This document shows positions 38,017 to 47,615 of a stretch of 64,000 nucleotides of DNA, piece after piece. Origin of the DNA: Salinirarus marinus (GTDB taxonomy: Archaea > Halobacteriota > Halobacteria > Halobacteriales > Haloferacaceae); contig CP132293.1 in the NCBI GenBank assembly GCA_030734185.1, positions 272,978 through 336,977 of the forward strand, read 5' to 3'. Positions within the stretch are counted from its first letter, which is position 1; each line of letters opens with the position of its first letter. The translations under genes were made by a program, and so were the position numbers. The notes under the pieces are model-generated. The model worked only from the letters and a program-made list of their open reading frames with translations, was not told the origin of the DNA and did no database searches.

Positions 38017-38830
38017 GCTTCCACCTCCTCAGGCGCAGTCTTCTCGAACGTCTCGTCGAACAGGTCGGCGATCTCGTTGAACAGGTCGCGTGCATCCTCG
38101 ACGCGCTGGTTCTCCTTGCCAAAGCCGAAGACGGACACTCCCTCGCCAATTGACTGAGAGAGGTCAGTCCGCTTCGGGATCTCGTACACTGGGAGGGAGT
38201 ACGCCGACTTGATCTCCTCGATGGTGTCGCGGTGTTCGGCGTTCTGCTCGACACGGTTACAGACAATCGCGAGCCGATTGATGTCTCCGTACGCCTGTTC
38301 GAGGAACTCAGCTGCTTTGCGAAAATCTGGAGGCTGTTGGCGTTGAGCTTCTCTGGAATGACGGGGATGACGACGTTGCCGGTCGCGACGAGGGCGTTGT
38401 CGGTGAGGACGTTCAGGGAGGGCGGCGTGTCGACGATGATATAGTCGTAGTCCTTGTCGAGTTCGTCGAGAGTCATCTCCAACCGCTCGCGACTCTTCGG
38501 CGCCTCAAGCAACGTCTGGATGTTCTTGTTGTTCGCGAGCTTCTCGCTGGCGGGAAGGATGTCGAATTCCTCGTGCTCGACGATGATGTCGTTCACCGAC
38601 TCCATCTGGTCGAAGTCGAGGACGTCGAACAGCGTTGTGCGGTCGGTGTCGTAGTACAGATCGTTGTAGCCAAGCGAGCAGGTGAGTCCCCCGTGGTAGT
38701 CGATATCGACGAGGAGGACGTCGTGCCCGCGAGCGGAAAGCGCACCGCCAGTATGAATGACGTCGGTTGTCTTCCCCGCGCCCCCCTTCTGATTCGCCAC
38801 GGTGATTCGTGCAGTGTTGGTGTCGGTCAT
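38013..38830 (-). pseudogene. parA: ParA-family partition ATPase, frameshifted
   Basis: From ATG 38830 the protein has the deviant Walker A motif QKGGAGKTT, VDIDYHGGLT and YDYIIVDTPPSLN, typical of ParA/Soj. After SLQIFAK (near 38320) the coding signal moves one frame; restored, it reads AAEFLEQAYGDINRLAIVCN and ends at the TGA overlapping the next start (38013-38015). One missing base in an AAA run explains the shift. Restored length is about 272 residues. An upstream ATG at 38971 would translate the repeat array and is unlikely. Confidence 0.8.
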
Positions 38831-38832
38831 TT

Positions 38833-39135
38833 CCTTCGTTTCTCTCGTTGTGTTCGTTTCGTTCGTTGTCCTTGTTCTGTTCGTTTCGTTCGGTGAGGGT
38901 GTTTCACTCGGTGAGAGGATTACGACGATGTTAAAACCAACTGTTCGTTCCACTCGTTGAAGCAAACACACTCGTTGCCATCACTCCGTTCGTTACGTTC
39001 GTTTCTATCGTTTCGTTCAACGAGAACAGATTCCACTGATTTTTCCTCAATCAATTCGTTCCGAAGATTTCGTTCAGTACCTTCGTTTTGCTCGTTGTGC
39101 TCGTTTCGTTCGTTTACATCATTATGCTCGTTTCT
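38833..39135. repeat. Centromere-like array of TTCGTT/CTCGTT hexamers upstream of parA
   Basis: About twenty copies of YTCGTT, all in one orientation and often in tandem (GTTCGTTTCGTTCGTT), fill the 300 bases before parA. At least six more lie inside the partner gene (37840-37945), including the shared run CTTCGTTTTGCTCGTT. Position next to ParA suggests the replicon's centromere (parS/parC). There are no uniform spacers, so it is not CRISPR. Confidence 0.7.
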
Positions 39136-39210
39136 AGTGTTCCGACAGGGTTCCCGGCTACCTTCGAGACGAATGGAGATATCGTAGCTTCATGACCAAT
39201 CGGGTAAGAC

Positions 39211-39238
39211 TTTTAACTGTTACCGGATTATTGGTAAC
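39211..39238 (+). promoter_or_regulatory. TATA box plus palindromic operator of the AbiE-like pair
   Basis: TTTTAA (39211-39216) is followed by GTTACC-8-GGTAAC (39219-39238), six bases before the ATG. An operator between TATA box and start would block transcription when bound. AbiEi antitoxins autoregulate through inverted repeats, so binding by the downstream HTH protein is likely. Confidence 0.55.
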
Positions 39239-39244
39239 TACAAG

Positions 39245-39919
39245 ATGTATGAGGTGCTCGACGACACGGCGGCGCAGATCATCCTCGCTATCGAGAGTGG
39301 TGACTCCATCCGTCGTGTCGCCCAACACCTCCACACGCCGTACGAGACGGTGAGACAGGCCGTCAACCGTCTCGAAGACGCAGGCTACGTCCGCTATGAT
39401 GACGGCCTCTCAGTCGTCGATGACCGCGTGAGAGACGCAGCACGAGAGCTCGTCGCTGCCAGCGCCGGCGTCAGTCCACCATCCATCAAGGAGACCTACG
39501 TCATCCCGCAGTTCGGTGACTGGCCGTTCGCATTCACAAGGATCGATGCCGTCTATGTGTGGACACAGGGTGGCTACCAAGTTGGTCGCGAGCCCGACGA
39601 CTATCCGCTGTTCCTCGCCGTCCGTGAGCGGGACGTCGACGACTGGGAGGCGTTTTTCGAGTCGTTTGACCTCCCAACCGCATTCGAGCGGCAGCCCCAA
39701 GACGAGCTGGACGGGGCGCTGCACATCATCCTCGAGCCACGCCCTTCACTCGACATTGAGCACATCGAGGGGTACCCGGTTATCCCGAGAGCAGAGACGA
39801 TCGAGTATATGCGTGAGAACTACGCCCAGTTCCAGTCGGCGCTCGCGATGCTCGACCGGATGTACGAGGACATCGACCTCGGCGTCACGTACCGGGAGAC
39901 GGAGCGGGCACAGACATGA
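39245..39919 (+). CDS. AbiEi-like antitoxin with N-terminal winged helix
   Basis: This 224-residue protein begins with an HTH domain (ESGDSIRRVAQHLHTPYETV; VNRLEDAGYVRYDDG). The rest resembles the C-terminal domain of AbiEi-like transcriptional antitoxins found next to nucleotidyltransferase toxins. Its stop overlaps the next start (ATGA). It probably represses the pair through the palindrome upstream and neutralises the toxin. Confidence 0.7.
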   Translation: MYEVLDDTAAQIILAIESGDSIRRVAQHLHTPYETVRQAVNRLEDAGYVRYDDGLSVVDDRVRDAARELVAASAGVSPPSIKETYVIPQFGDWPFAFTRIDAVYVWTQGGYQVGREPDDYPLFLAVRERDVDDWEAFFESFDLPTAFERQPQDELDGALHIILEPRPSLDIEHIEGYPVIPRAETIEYMRENYAQFQSALAMLDRMYEDIDLGVTYRETERAQT

Positions 39920-40611
39920 GCTTCCACAACCGAAGTGACGCACTCATCGAACTGCTCGAGGACCTCACTCAGGAGGGGCACGAGTACGTCCTTGTCGGCG
40001 GCTACGCTGTCTCAGCGTTTAATGCTCGCTTCTCAACGGACCTCGATATCGTCGTCGCACCGGACTCCAAGGCTGACTTCGTCGAGTTCCTCGAACGGCG
40101 GGATTTCGAGGAAACGGACAGCCACGCAAAGGAATGGTTCTACGACACCGAGGTGATCGAGTACGAGAAGCGGCTCACACCGCAGCAGCCGATCGGCTTC
40201 GATCTGCTGGTGAACGGACTCGGCTGCCGCCAGACCGAGGCACAGTGGTCGTTCGACTACCTGTACGACCATAGCCACCAGCAGGAGGTGAGCGGGGGCA
40301 CAGTAACGACGACAGCCAGAGTCATCGATGGAGCCGTCCTCGTGGCAGCAAAACTCCACAGCGGCCGGGAAACAGACCTTCGGGACGTCCTGGCAGTGGC
40401 GGAAGAGATCGACCTTGACGCTGTCACGCCCCACCTGCGGCGAGGGGACGACGATGCGCTACGGGAGCAGCTAGAGCATGGACTGGAGATCTTGGAGAGC
40501 GACGAACTCAAGCACGGGTATCGGAGTGACTTCGGGGCCTCAGCTGTCTCAGAAGAGACAGTCTCCGCCCTCCAAGAGTATCTGACAGAGCAGGTAAATA
40601 GGTTGGATTGA
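39916..40611 (+). CDS. Nucleotidyltransferase-fold toxin, AbiEii-like
   Basis: This 231-residue protein has the nucleotidyltransferase signature GGYAVSAFNARFSTDLDIVV, with the catalytic Asp-x-Asp at about residues 47-49, and a third acidic position in the GFDLLVNG strand. This fits MNT/AbiEii proteins of type IV toxin-antitoxin systems, which transfer nucleotides to tRNA or other targets. It is translationally coupled to the putative antitoxin. It helps keep the replicon or gives phage abortive infection. Confidence 0.8.
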   Translation: MSFHNRSDALIELLEDLTQEGHEYVLVGGYAVSAFNARFSTDLDIVVAPDSKADFVEFLERRDFEETDSHAKEWFYDTEVIEYEKRLTPQQPIGFDLLVNGLGCRQTEAQWSFDYLYDHSHQQEVSGGTVTTTARVIDGAVLVAAKLHSGRETDLRDVLAVAEEIDLDAVTPHLRRGDDDALREQLEHGLEILESDELKHGYRSDFGASAVSEETVSALQEYLTEQVNRLD

Positions 40612-40669
40612 GAATCAGTCGTGGCTACAAACCATTCTGCGAACAGCTGGTTGTCGAATAGCCGTGTGA

Positions 40670-43600
40670 CTACTTGACTAGGTCCATCATCGGTCGAAGT
40701 TCAGATTCAATTTCCGGCATCTGATCCGATACCCAATTGAACCGTTCCTCTACGCCCGCATCAGTAAACCGGAGTGAAGATCGTACGTCGCGATTTCGGT
40801 CATGTTGGAGGAGTGCGAGAGCGTACGCGAGCATCTGCGGTCGATAGTGTTCTGCGAGTTCATCCGACGTCGTAGCTGAGAGGTCGTTGGTCTTGTAGTC
40901 GATAATGTGGAAGGCATCCGGTGTGACGAGCAGCCGGTCGATATCACCGACAATCCGCGACTCATCAATTCGGGCGACAACAGAATACTCGTCGTAAACC
41001 GCTTGGAGCTGGGAATCAGCCTCAACCTGGTCCACAAATTCGACCGCATCAGCGGCATGATCGACAGCTTCGCGGAGGTCAGGTTCTGTCGGCTCCTCAC
41101 CGGACATCCGACTCAGACGGCGGATCAGGGTGGTCCACTGGTCTCTCGGTGGCCGGAGTTCATTGATCCGGTGGACGACCGTCCCGAACGTCGTTGGACT
41201 CAGGCCCGCCGACTCCTCACGTTGAGAGTAACTGTGGCCGTCTGTAGACGCATCCGCAACCGCATTCACGAGCGTCGTGGCCGCGATCCGTTTCGCCGGC
41301 GCGAGCGACGGCGGTGAAGGAATCGAGATCTCCGGCGCTGAATCAACAGCGTGGTCGTCGGTGTGCCAGTCTACTGGGCGCGGCGGCCTGCGAACGGTAT
41401 AGCTGGCCCCATCCATCTCGCCACGGGCCTGTCCATCCCGAACCGCCTCGGCAACGAGGGCTCCGTCGAGAAGGGCTGGCTGTAACCAATCACGCCACCG
41501 GTCTGCGTCGTCGAAGGCTGCAGGCTCGCCGAGTTCGATGGCGCCAGACTCGTCGACGTCGATGTCGTGCGTGCCGCAGAGAAGGAGGTGATCCCGCGTT
41601 CGTGTACACGCAACGTAGAGGAGCCGTTTCGACTCCGCCCGCTCCTGAGGACGCGACCGTCGGTCGGCGTACTCGTGGACGGCCGTCTTCTCGATGGAGA
41701 ACGCATCGCCCGGATTCGGCCCACCGACCGCCGGCACCGGCGGCGCGTCATCAGTTCCATCCACGAGTCGAACGTACCCATGGTCGTCCACAGAGCGACC
41801 CAAGTTGAGGTCACTCCCGAGATCGGGGACGGTGACGATCGGGAACTCGAGTCCCTTCGCGGAATGGATCGTCATAATCCGGACGCCCTCGGCGTCACCC
41901 GGAATATCTGCCTCCCCCTCACGGGGATCGATTTCGGCCTGGCGGTCGATCCGATGGAGCAACCCGGCAGCGGTGTGAACACCGTTCTCGCTCCAGGTAC
42001 GGACCTGGTCGCGGAACTTTTCGACGTTCGCGACGGCCTGTCGACCGCGTTCGTCGGCACTCACACTCGCCAGATACCCTGTGTCGTCGATCACCCGGGA
42101 CAGCAGGCGGTTCCACGGGAGGACGCCATCTTCGGACGGCGTCGCACAGCCGCTGAGGGTCCGCCACGTCGTAAGAAGATCGAACGCGTCCGACAGCTGC
42201 GGGTCGTCCGTCTCGGCGAGCGCGTCCCACACTGAATCAGCCACTGCGACAGCCGGTGCGAGGCGATCATCGGTGAATCCGAACAGCGGCGACCGAAGCA
42301 CCCCGTAGAGGGAGACATCGTCCTGTGGATCACCGAGTACTCGAAGCAGGTTCGTGAGCGCCTGGACCTCAGGCGTATCGTAGAACCCGACGCCACCGAC
42401 GACAGTGTAGGGAATATTGTACTCCTCAAGGGCGCGCTGATACCGATCCAGATGGGTTCGCCGGCGAAGGAGGATTGCCGTGTCGTCAGGAGTGGCGTCA
42501 CGATGGACACCCGTATCGGGGTCTTGGACTTGCGGCGGATCGTCGAACAGGTGTGTCAGTCGAGCAGCAAGCGCTTGCGCCTCTGCTTCGATGGTGTGAT
42601 CGAGCGCGCCTCCGGCGACCGGATGGTCGTCGCCGAAGAGCTCCGCCGCCGTATCGGCGTCGTCGGGGACAGCGAGATACTCGACACTCCCGGTGAGTCC
42701 CTCGATATCTTCGACGCGGTCGCGTTGCGTACTCAGTTCCTGCGGTGGCGCTTCGTACGGTTCGTGGGTGTCACCTTCCGGCTGGAAGAGATGTTCAAAG
42801 AGCTCGTTTAGGAACGACAGCGGCTCGTCCAACGTCCGGAAGTTCCCGGAGAGTTCGAGCGCGGTCGGACTCTCGGCGTCGCTGTCGGGGACGTCGTCGA
42901 CCCCACGGGCTTCGTTGACGGCCTGGAGTTCCGCTCTCGCCGCCCCGAACGTCGTCACGTCGGCCCCACGGAATCCGTAGATGCTCTGTTTCTCGTCGCC
43001 GACCAGGAAGACGTTCGACGCAGTCTGCTCGTCGACGCCCGTGAGGAGCTTGACCAACTCCCACTGGCGCGGGTCCGTGTCTTGGAACTCGTCGACCATC
43101 ACGGCCGCAAACTGCTCTCGTAGCCGATCCGTGACCGCATCGTTGGCTCGCAGGAACGCGAGGGTCGTCTCGATCACGTCGGGAAAGTCGAGGGTATCGC
43201 GGCGGTCCTTCTCTGCTGTGTAGGCTGTGAGGACGTCGTCGAAGACCCGCATCAGGGCGAGCGCGTAGTGAGCGCTATTCGCTTCCAATTCTCCCGGCGT
43301 CGTCTCGACTGCATCCGCGTGCGGTTCGACGGCATCGATGACCGTGTCGATGGCGTCTTTCAGGTCGTCGTAGACGTCACCGTACTCACCCCAATCGTCC
43401 CGGTCACCGACGACGTACCCCGAACTGCTGTACAGGCCGCCGTTCTTCTTCTCACAGGCCTCGTAGAGCTCGAGAATTGCCCGCTGACAGTCGCGAGGAT
43501 CGCTTTCCTCCGGGTCGTCCGAGAGTGTCGTCGCGAACTCGGTGAAGGTCCGGTAAGCTCGAAGGCCGTCCTCGTCGGCGATAGTGTCCTCGCGGTCGAC

Positions 43601-44305
43601 GCGGTTCGCGACCGTGCGAAGCTGCTCAAGGAGTCCGTCCGCATACAGCGTCTGTCGGGCGTCGGCGACGTCGAGATCACAAACGACCTCCCAGCAGATA
43701 TCGACGTAGTCGTCGACCTCCGCATCACGCCACTCCTCGAGGACCGCCTCGCTCTGTGGGCGCTCATCGAGTAATCCAGCGAGTACATCGACCAGCTGGT
43801 CACGACCCCAAAGATGAGCGAGGAGCGCGACGTCGTCATCGTCCTGGTTGCGTTCGAGGAACTCCGTCACGACTTCGCGTTGGAGTGTCGCAGCGCCGTC
43901 TTCATCGAGCACGTCGAACCCAAGTGGAACCGGAGCCTCAACGGCCCGTTCTCGTAAGAGCCGCGTACAGAACGCGTGAATGGTGTGGACGTAGCCGTCC
44001 TCCAAGTCGTCGAGGACGTTTCGCCAACGGTGGTAGGCCTCTGGTGAGTCGACAGCCTCGAGCCGATCGTACACCTCCTCTCGAACGCGCTCGGTCAGTT
44101 CGGCAGCAGCCTTTCGCGTGAAGGTGATCGTGACGATGTTCTCCGGCGTGAGTGACGGGTTCTCGGCCAGTATCGTCACGTACCGCTCGGTGAGCGTTGT
44201 CGTCTTCCCTGTCCCGGCGCCGGCAGTGATCGCGACGTTCCGGCCCTGGACGAGCGCGTCCTCCTGTTCCTCTGTGAGCTGAATCTCCTCGGGTTCCTCA
44301 GTCAT
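40670..44305 (-). CDS. AddA-like UvrD helicase-nuclease
   Basis: This 1211-residue protein is a superfamily 1A helicase with TAGAGTGKTTTL (Walker A, about 30-41), MVDEFQDTDPRQWE (Walker B), GDEKQSIYGFRGAD and TIHSAKGLEFPIV (motif V). A C-terminal RecB-like nuclease shows GDIDRLLVTPDAFHIIDYKT. The architecture equals AddA of the AddAB double-strand-break resection complex. Its ATG overlaps the stop of the AddB-like gene. It should unwind and degrade broken DNA ends, including invading linear DNA. The gene is intact. Confidence 0.9.
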   Translation of the reverse strand: MTEEPEEIQLTEEQEDALVQGRNVAITAGAGTGKTTTLTERYVTILAENPSLTPENIVTITFTRKAAAELTERVREEVYDRLEAVDSPEAYHRWRNVLDDLEDGYVHTIHAFCTRLLRERAVEAPVPLGFDVLDEDGAATLQREVVTEFLERNQDDDDVALLAHLWGRDQLVDVLAGLLDERPQSEAVLEEWRDAEVDDYVDICWEVVCDLDVADARQTLYADGLLEQLRTVANRVDREDTIADEDGLRAYRTFTEFATTLSDDPEESDPRDCQRAILELYEACEKKNGGLYSSSGYVVGDRDDWGEYGDVYDDLKDAIDTVIDAVEPHADAVETTPGELEANSAHYALALMRVFDDVLTAYTAEKDRRDTLDFPDVIETTLAFLRANDAVTDRLREQFAAVMVDEFQDTDPRQWELVKLLTGVDEQTASNVFLVGDEKQSIYGFRGADVTTFGAARAELQAVNEARGVDDVPDSDAESPTALELSGNFRTLDEPLSFLNELFEHLFQPEGDTHEPYEAPPQELSTQRDRVEDIEGLTGSVEYLAVPDDADTAAELFGDDHPVAGGALDHTIEAEAQALAARLTHLFDDPPQVQDPDTGVHRDATPDDTAILLRRRTHLDRYQRALEEYNIPYTVVGGVGFYDTPEVQALTNLLRVLGDPQDDVSLYGVLRSPLFGFTDDRLAPAVAVADSVWDALAETDDPQLSDAFDLLTTWRTLSGCATPSEDGVLPWNRLLSRVIDDTGYLASVSADERGRQAVANVEKFRDQVRTWSENGVHTAAGLLHRIDRQAEIDPREGEADIPGDAEGVRIMTIHSAKGLEFPIVTVPDLGSDLNLGRSVDDHGYVRLVDGTDDAPPVPAVGGPNPGDAFSIEKTAVHEYADRRSRPQERAESKRLLYVACTRTRDHLLLCGTHDIDVDESGAIELGEPAAFDDADRWRDWLQPALLDGALVAEAVRDGQARGEMDGASYTVRRPPRPVDWHTDDHAVDSAPEISIPSPPSLAPAKRIAATTLVNAVADASTDGHSYSQREESAGLSPTTFGTVVHRINELRPPRDQWTTLIRRLSRMSGEEPTEPDLREAVDHAADAVEFVDQVEADSQLQAVYDEYSVVARIDESRIVGDIDRLLVTPDAFHIIDYKTNDLSATTSDELAEHYRPQMLAYALALLQHDRNRDVRSSLRFTDAGVEERFNWVSDQMPEIESELRPMMDLVK

Positions 44306-47300
44306 CGCTCATCACCGCCTCGATGTCTTCGTCGTCGCGAACACGGAGCGGAACGTACGCTGCGTCGTCCTTGTGAACCTCGTCGACGAACTCCCGCTTG
44401 CGGTGATGGCGGACATCGCACGCCCGACGGTAGTCACAGTATCGGCAGTTCGCTCCGCTGGCCGACAGAAGCGTCGTGTGGAACCGTCCGTTGCCGATTG
44501 CCTCGTCGATCTGGCCCAACCACTCCGGAACGACATCGTTCAGGAACCGGCGGAGTTCGGCCTCTGAATCGAACTTCGATTCGACGCCGCGTGGAACCTT
44601 GAGGTCGTTTGGCGGTCGCACCTGATAGTACGTCGCCGAGAGCGAGCCCTCCGCGAACAGGTCACCGTCGACGACCTCGGCGGCAGCGAGCAGATAGATG
44701 GGGAGTTGGAACTTCGTGCCGCCGGTCGTCTTCGTCATATACGGTGCTCGACCAGTTTTGTAGTCGTAGAGCGTGAGCGTCGGTTGTTCGCCATCCCGAT
44801 CCACGTCAACGCGGTCGATGTATCCCCGAATCGAGACAGTCGAGCCGTCCGGTCGCTCAACTGTGAACGGCCCAACATCCGAGTCGAGAAGCCCCTCGCC
44901 GAACGGAGCCTCGAACAGATGTGGGCGAGCGGCGCCGTCACGCGAGAGTTCGTTGTCGAGGAAGGTAGCGAACAACCCCTGTTCCGGTGCGTCGTGGGGT
45001 TTGCTCCCGGCCTGGTACGGAGCGCTCTCGCCCCAACCCAGGCCCGCGAACAGCTCCGCCTTCCACCGTTCGTAGAACAAGCCGTCGTACTCGAAGTCAG
45101 CATCCCGGAGTTCCTCAACGGCGATCTCGCGAAGGTGCGTCGCCAGGTCGTCCCGGTTAAAGTCAGTGAGATCGACACCATCCTCGGTCTCGTCCTGTAG
45201 ATCCGCGAAAAACCGTTCGAGGACATCGTGAACGTACGACCCGGTTTCGAGGGGAGTAGGGACGACTTCGACATCATCGGGATCCTCGATTCCGAGCACT
45301 TCGTCGGCGTAGAACTTGAACCCACACTCGACGTATCGTTCGATTCGACTCGCGCTGTAGGGTTCCCGCTCCGACGGAGGGTATACCTCATCGACTGTCT
45401 CGGGATTCAACACGCCATCGTGTTCGGAGAGGGCAGCCGTTCTCTTGTTGTCCGCACAGTGGAGTCCTCGATCCGTGCGCTTGGTCTGCTCGGGGGAGAG
45501 GTCACCTCGGTCGCCGGCGCGGCTGACTGCCGCACGCCGGTCGGCCGTTGCAGCGACGTGGCGCTGGAGGTCTTCGCGGGAGCCTACGCGGTCGTCGACG
45601 CCGTCTTCGGGGTCGATGCCGGTCACGCGCTGGAGTTCGTCGAGGACCGGCGACCGGACGACGGCGGATTCGTCGTCGCCCGTCTCTGGTGTGGTGATCG
45701 TGAGTTCGTCGACGTTCGCGAGGAGCGTCGCGAAGAGATAGCGCCCCCGGAGGCGCTCGTCGCCGGTGTCGAACCGCGGATGGGCGTCGGTCATCTCCTC
45801 GAAGAAGGCCGGGCGTTCCGGCGTCACGGGGAAGTGCTCGCTCGTCAGTCCCACAAAGAACACCTTCTCGAAGGATCGCATCCGCGCGTCGAGCAACCCC
45901 ATCACTTCGACGTGGCCGCCAGCAGCGCTCTGCGGGACTCTAATCGGTACACCATCGAACGCACGGGTGAACAGTGCCAACGGGGAAAGGTCGCTATTGA
46001 CCGTCGCCAGCGACTCGAACGAAGAAAGGACCTCGTCCACGAGATCGTAGGCCCGCTGTTCGACAGCTTGCTCGGCGCCGCTGGCGTAGTCCTCTGTTGC
46101 TGCCTCTACGTCAAACTGACCGTCCAGCAGCCGGCGGAGCGTCTCGGTCGCATCTTCGACGTTCCCCGTTCGGACCGTTTCCAATGTGGACAGTAGATCC
46201 TCGATCAGTGCCTCCGCGTCGTCGTCGACGTCATCGAGCAGGGGTGATACAGAAACGGTGTCACGCCGGCGAGCAGATGCCGTGACGGCGTTGGCTTGGT
46301 CAGTATCGACGACGTCGACCAGTGGATTCGCCAGCAAGGACGTGAGATCCTCGGCACGCGGGTCGGGTTCGGCGAGGTTCAAGAGATCGTGTACGACGCT
46401 CCCGGTGAACGTCCGGTTCAGCTGTGAAGCGGCGGTCGTGACGTGCGGGATGTCGAACGTATCGAACGTGTCCTCGACGTACCCCGAATAGGCCTCGGTC
46501 CCCGGGACGACGACGGCCAGGTCGTCGGGGTCACGGCCATCGGCCAACTCGGTTCGGAGCTCGCGAGCGACGAAGCGAATCTCGCGCTCGGGCGTCGGGA
46601 GTTCACGCCACCGGAGCGCGTCTGAAGCAGGGACGGTGTCGGGGGCCGGGCGATAGAGCGCCTCGGTGATCGTTCCGAAGGCCCGCCCTGACTCGTCGAC
46701 GGACTCGAGCTCTACGGTCTCAAAGTCCAGCGCTTCGTAGACCTCCAAGGCGTCCTCCGCAACGGCGTCGACTCCGCTCCGGCCATCCTGGTGGAGTGGC
46801 AGCAGTGCGATCATCGGAAGTTCGTCGACGAGGCGTTCGATGAGGCGGCGTTCGACAGGACGGAACTCGTGATACCCGGAAAGGATGACCACATCCAGTT
46901 CCGGGGAGAACGCCGATAGTGACTGCTCCGCCGTCGCGACGGCGTCGAACATTTCTCCCCGGGTACAGACCCACTCGTCGACGTAGTCGCCGTGGAGATC
47001 GCGATAGTGACGGAACGCGTCGACAGTGGCTGTCGCGATACGGTCATCGAGAGCGGAGCCCTCGAACTCCGCTGCCAATGCGTCGGGGGTCCCGACGCCG
47101 GCGTCGTCGAAGAGTGAGAAGCGGCTACTGAACGAATCAGCGAGGGCGGCCGAGGCGGGTTCGCCGGCAAGAGCCCCGTCTGTCTCGACTGTTGTTCGGT
47201 CAAGCGCGTACTCCGCGAGCCGGCGGTTCAGCTGCCCGGAGAGGGGTTGGACCGGGCCCTGGAGTTCCTCGTACCACTCTCGAACGACCGCATCGAGCGT

Positions 47301-47486
47301 CTCGGCACGGAGCCGGAGTGGGTCGTATGAGGCGGCCCAGCTGTCCTCAACCGTACTCCGGCGAGCGTCGTTCCGCGTTATGTAGAGAATACTCCCCAGC
47401 GAATCGGTGGCGATGTCATCAGCCCGCTGAAATGCCCGTTGTTCCAAACGGGAGTGTTTCGGACCGGTGAGAAGCGTTGAATCCAT
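44298..47486 (-). CDS. AddB-like PD-(D/E)XK nuclease with Fe-S cluster motif
   Basis: This 1062-residue protein has a degenerate helicase body and a C-terminal RecB-type nuclease: GSYVHDVLERFF, then GYIDRVDVDRDGEQPTLTLY followed by DYKTGRAP. Cysteines at YVECGFKF and CRYCDYRRAC form the AddB 4Fe-4S pattern that encircles the nuclease. A Walker A motif is not obvious at the N-terminus. It precedes and overlaps the AddA-like gene by 8 bases. Confidence 0.88.
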   Translation of the reverse strand: MDSTLLTGPKHSRLEQRAFQRADDIATDSLGSILYITRNDARRSTVEDSWAASYDPLRLRAETLDAVVREWYEELQGPVQPLSGQLNRRLAEYALDRTTVETDGALAGEPASAALADSFSSRFSLFDDAGVGTPDALAAEFEGSALDDRIATATVDAFRHYRDLHGDYVDEWVCTRGEMFDAVATAEQSLSAFSPELDVVILSGYHEFRPVERRLIERLVDELPMIALLPLHQDGRSGVDAVAEDALEVYEALDFETVELESVDESGRAFGTITEALYRPAPDTVPASDALRWRELPTPEREIRFVARELRTELADGRDPDDLAVVVPGTEAYSGYVEDTFDTFDIPHVTTAASQLNRTFTGSVVHDLLNLAEPDPRAEDLTSLLANPLVDVVDTDQANAVTASARRRDTVSVSPLLDDVDDDAEALIEDLLSTLETVRTGNVEDATETLRRLLDGQFDVEAATEDYASGAEQAVEQRAYDLVDEVLSSFESLATVNSDLSPLALFTRAFDGVPIRVPQSAAGGHVEVMGLLDARMRSFEKVFFVGLTSEHFPVTPERPAFFEEMTDAHPRFDTGDERLRGRYLFATLLANVDELTITTPETGDDESAVVRSPVLDELQRVTGIDPEDGVDDRVGSREDLQRHVAATADRRAAVSRAGDRGDLSPEQTKRTDRGLHCADNKRTAALSEHDGVLNPETVDEVYPPSEREPYSASRIERYVECGFKFYADEVLGIEDPDDVEVVPTPLETGSYVHDVLERFFADLQDETEDGVDLTDFNRDDLATHLREIAVEELRDADFEYDGLFYERWKAELFAGLGWGESAPYQAGSKPHDAPEQGLFATFLDNELSRDGAARPHLFEAPFGEGLLDSDVGPFTVERPDGSTVSIRGYIDRVDVDRDGEQPTLTLYDYKTGRAPYMTKTTGGTKFQLPIYLLAAAEVVDGDLFAEGSLSATYYQVRPPNDLKVPRGVESKFDSEAELRRFLNDVVPEWLGQIDEAIGNGRFHTTLLSASGANCRYCDYRRACDVRHHRKREFVDEVHKDDAAYVPLRVRDDEDIEAVMSDD

Positions 47487-47615
47487 CGAACACTCCCTAC
47501 CAAGATATCGGTCTCACTTCACTCTTGGCGAGACTGACAGCTTAGGAGTGTCCTACCGATAGGAGAATCAGCAGAGGTCAACCGGCTGTGATCCTTCTAA
47601 ACAGTCGGTACGCAA

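Noticed and set aside
38831-38971. Extended N-terminus of ParA from ATG 38971
   Set aside because: It would translate the repeat array; the ATG at 38830 directly precedes the conserved ParA start.
38833-39135. CRISPR array
   Set aside because: Repeats are six bases, irregularly spaced and tandem, without unique spacers of uniform length or cas genes.
37500-39244. Replication origin
   Set aside because: Repeats are present but no Orc1/Cdc6 or Rep gene is in the window; partition is the better explanation.
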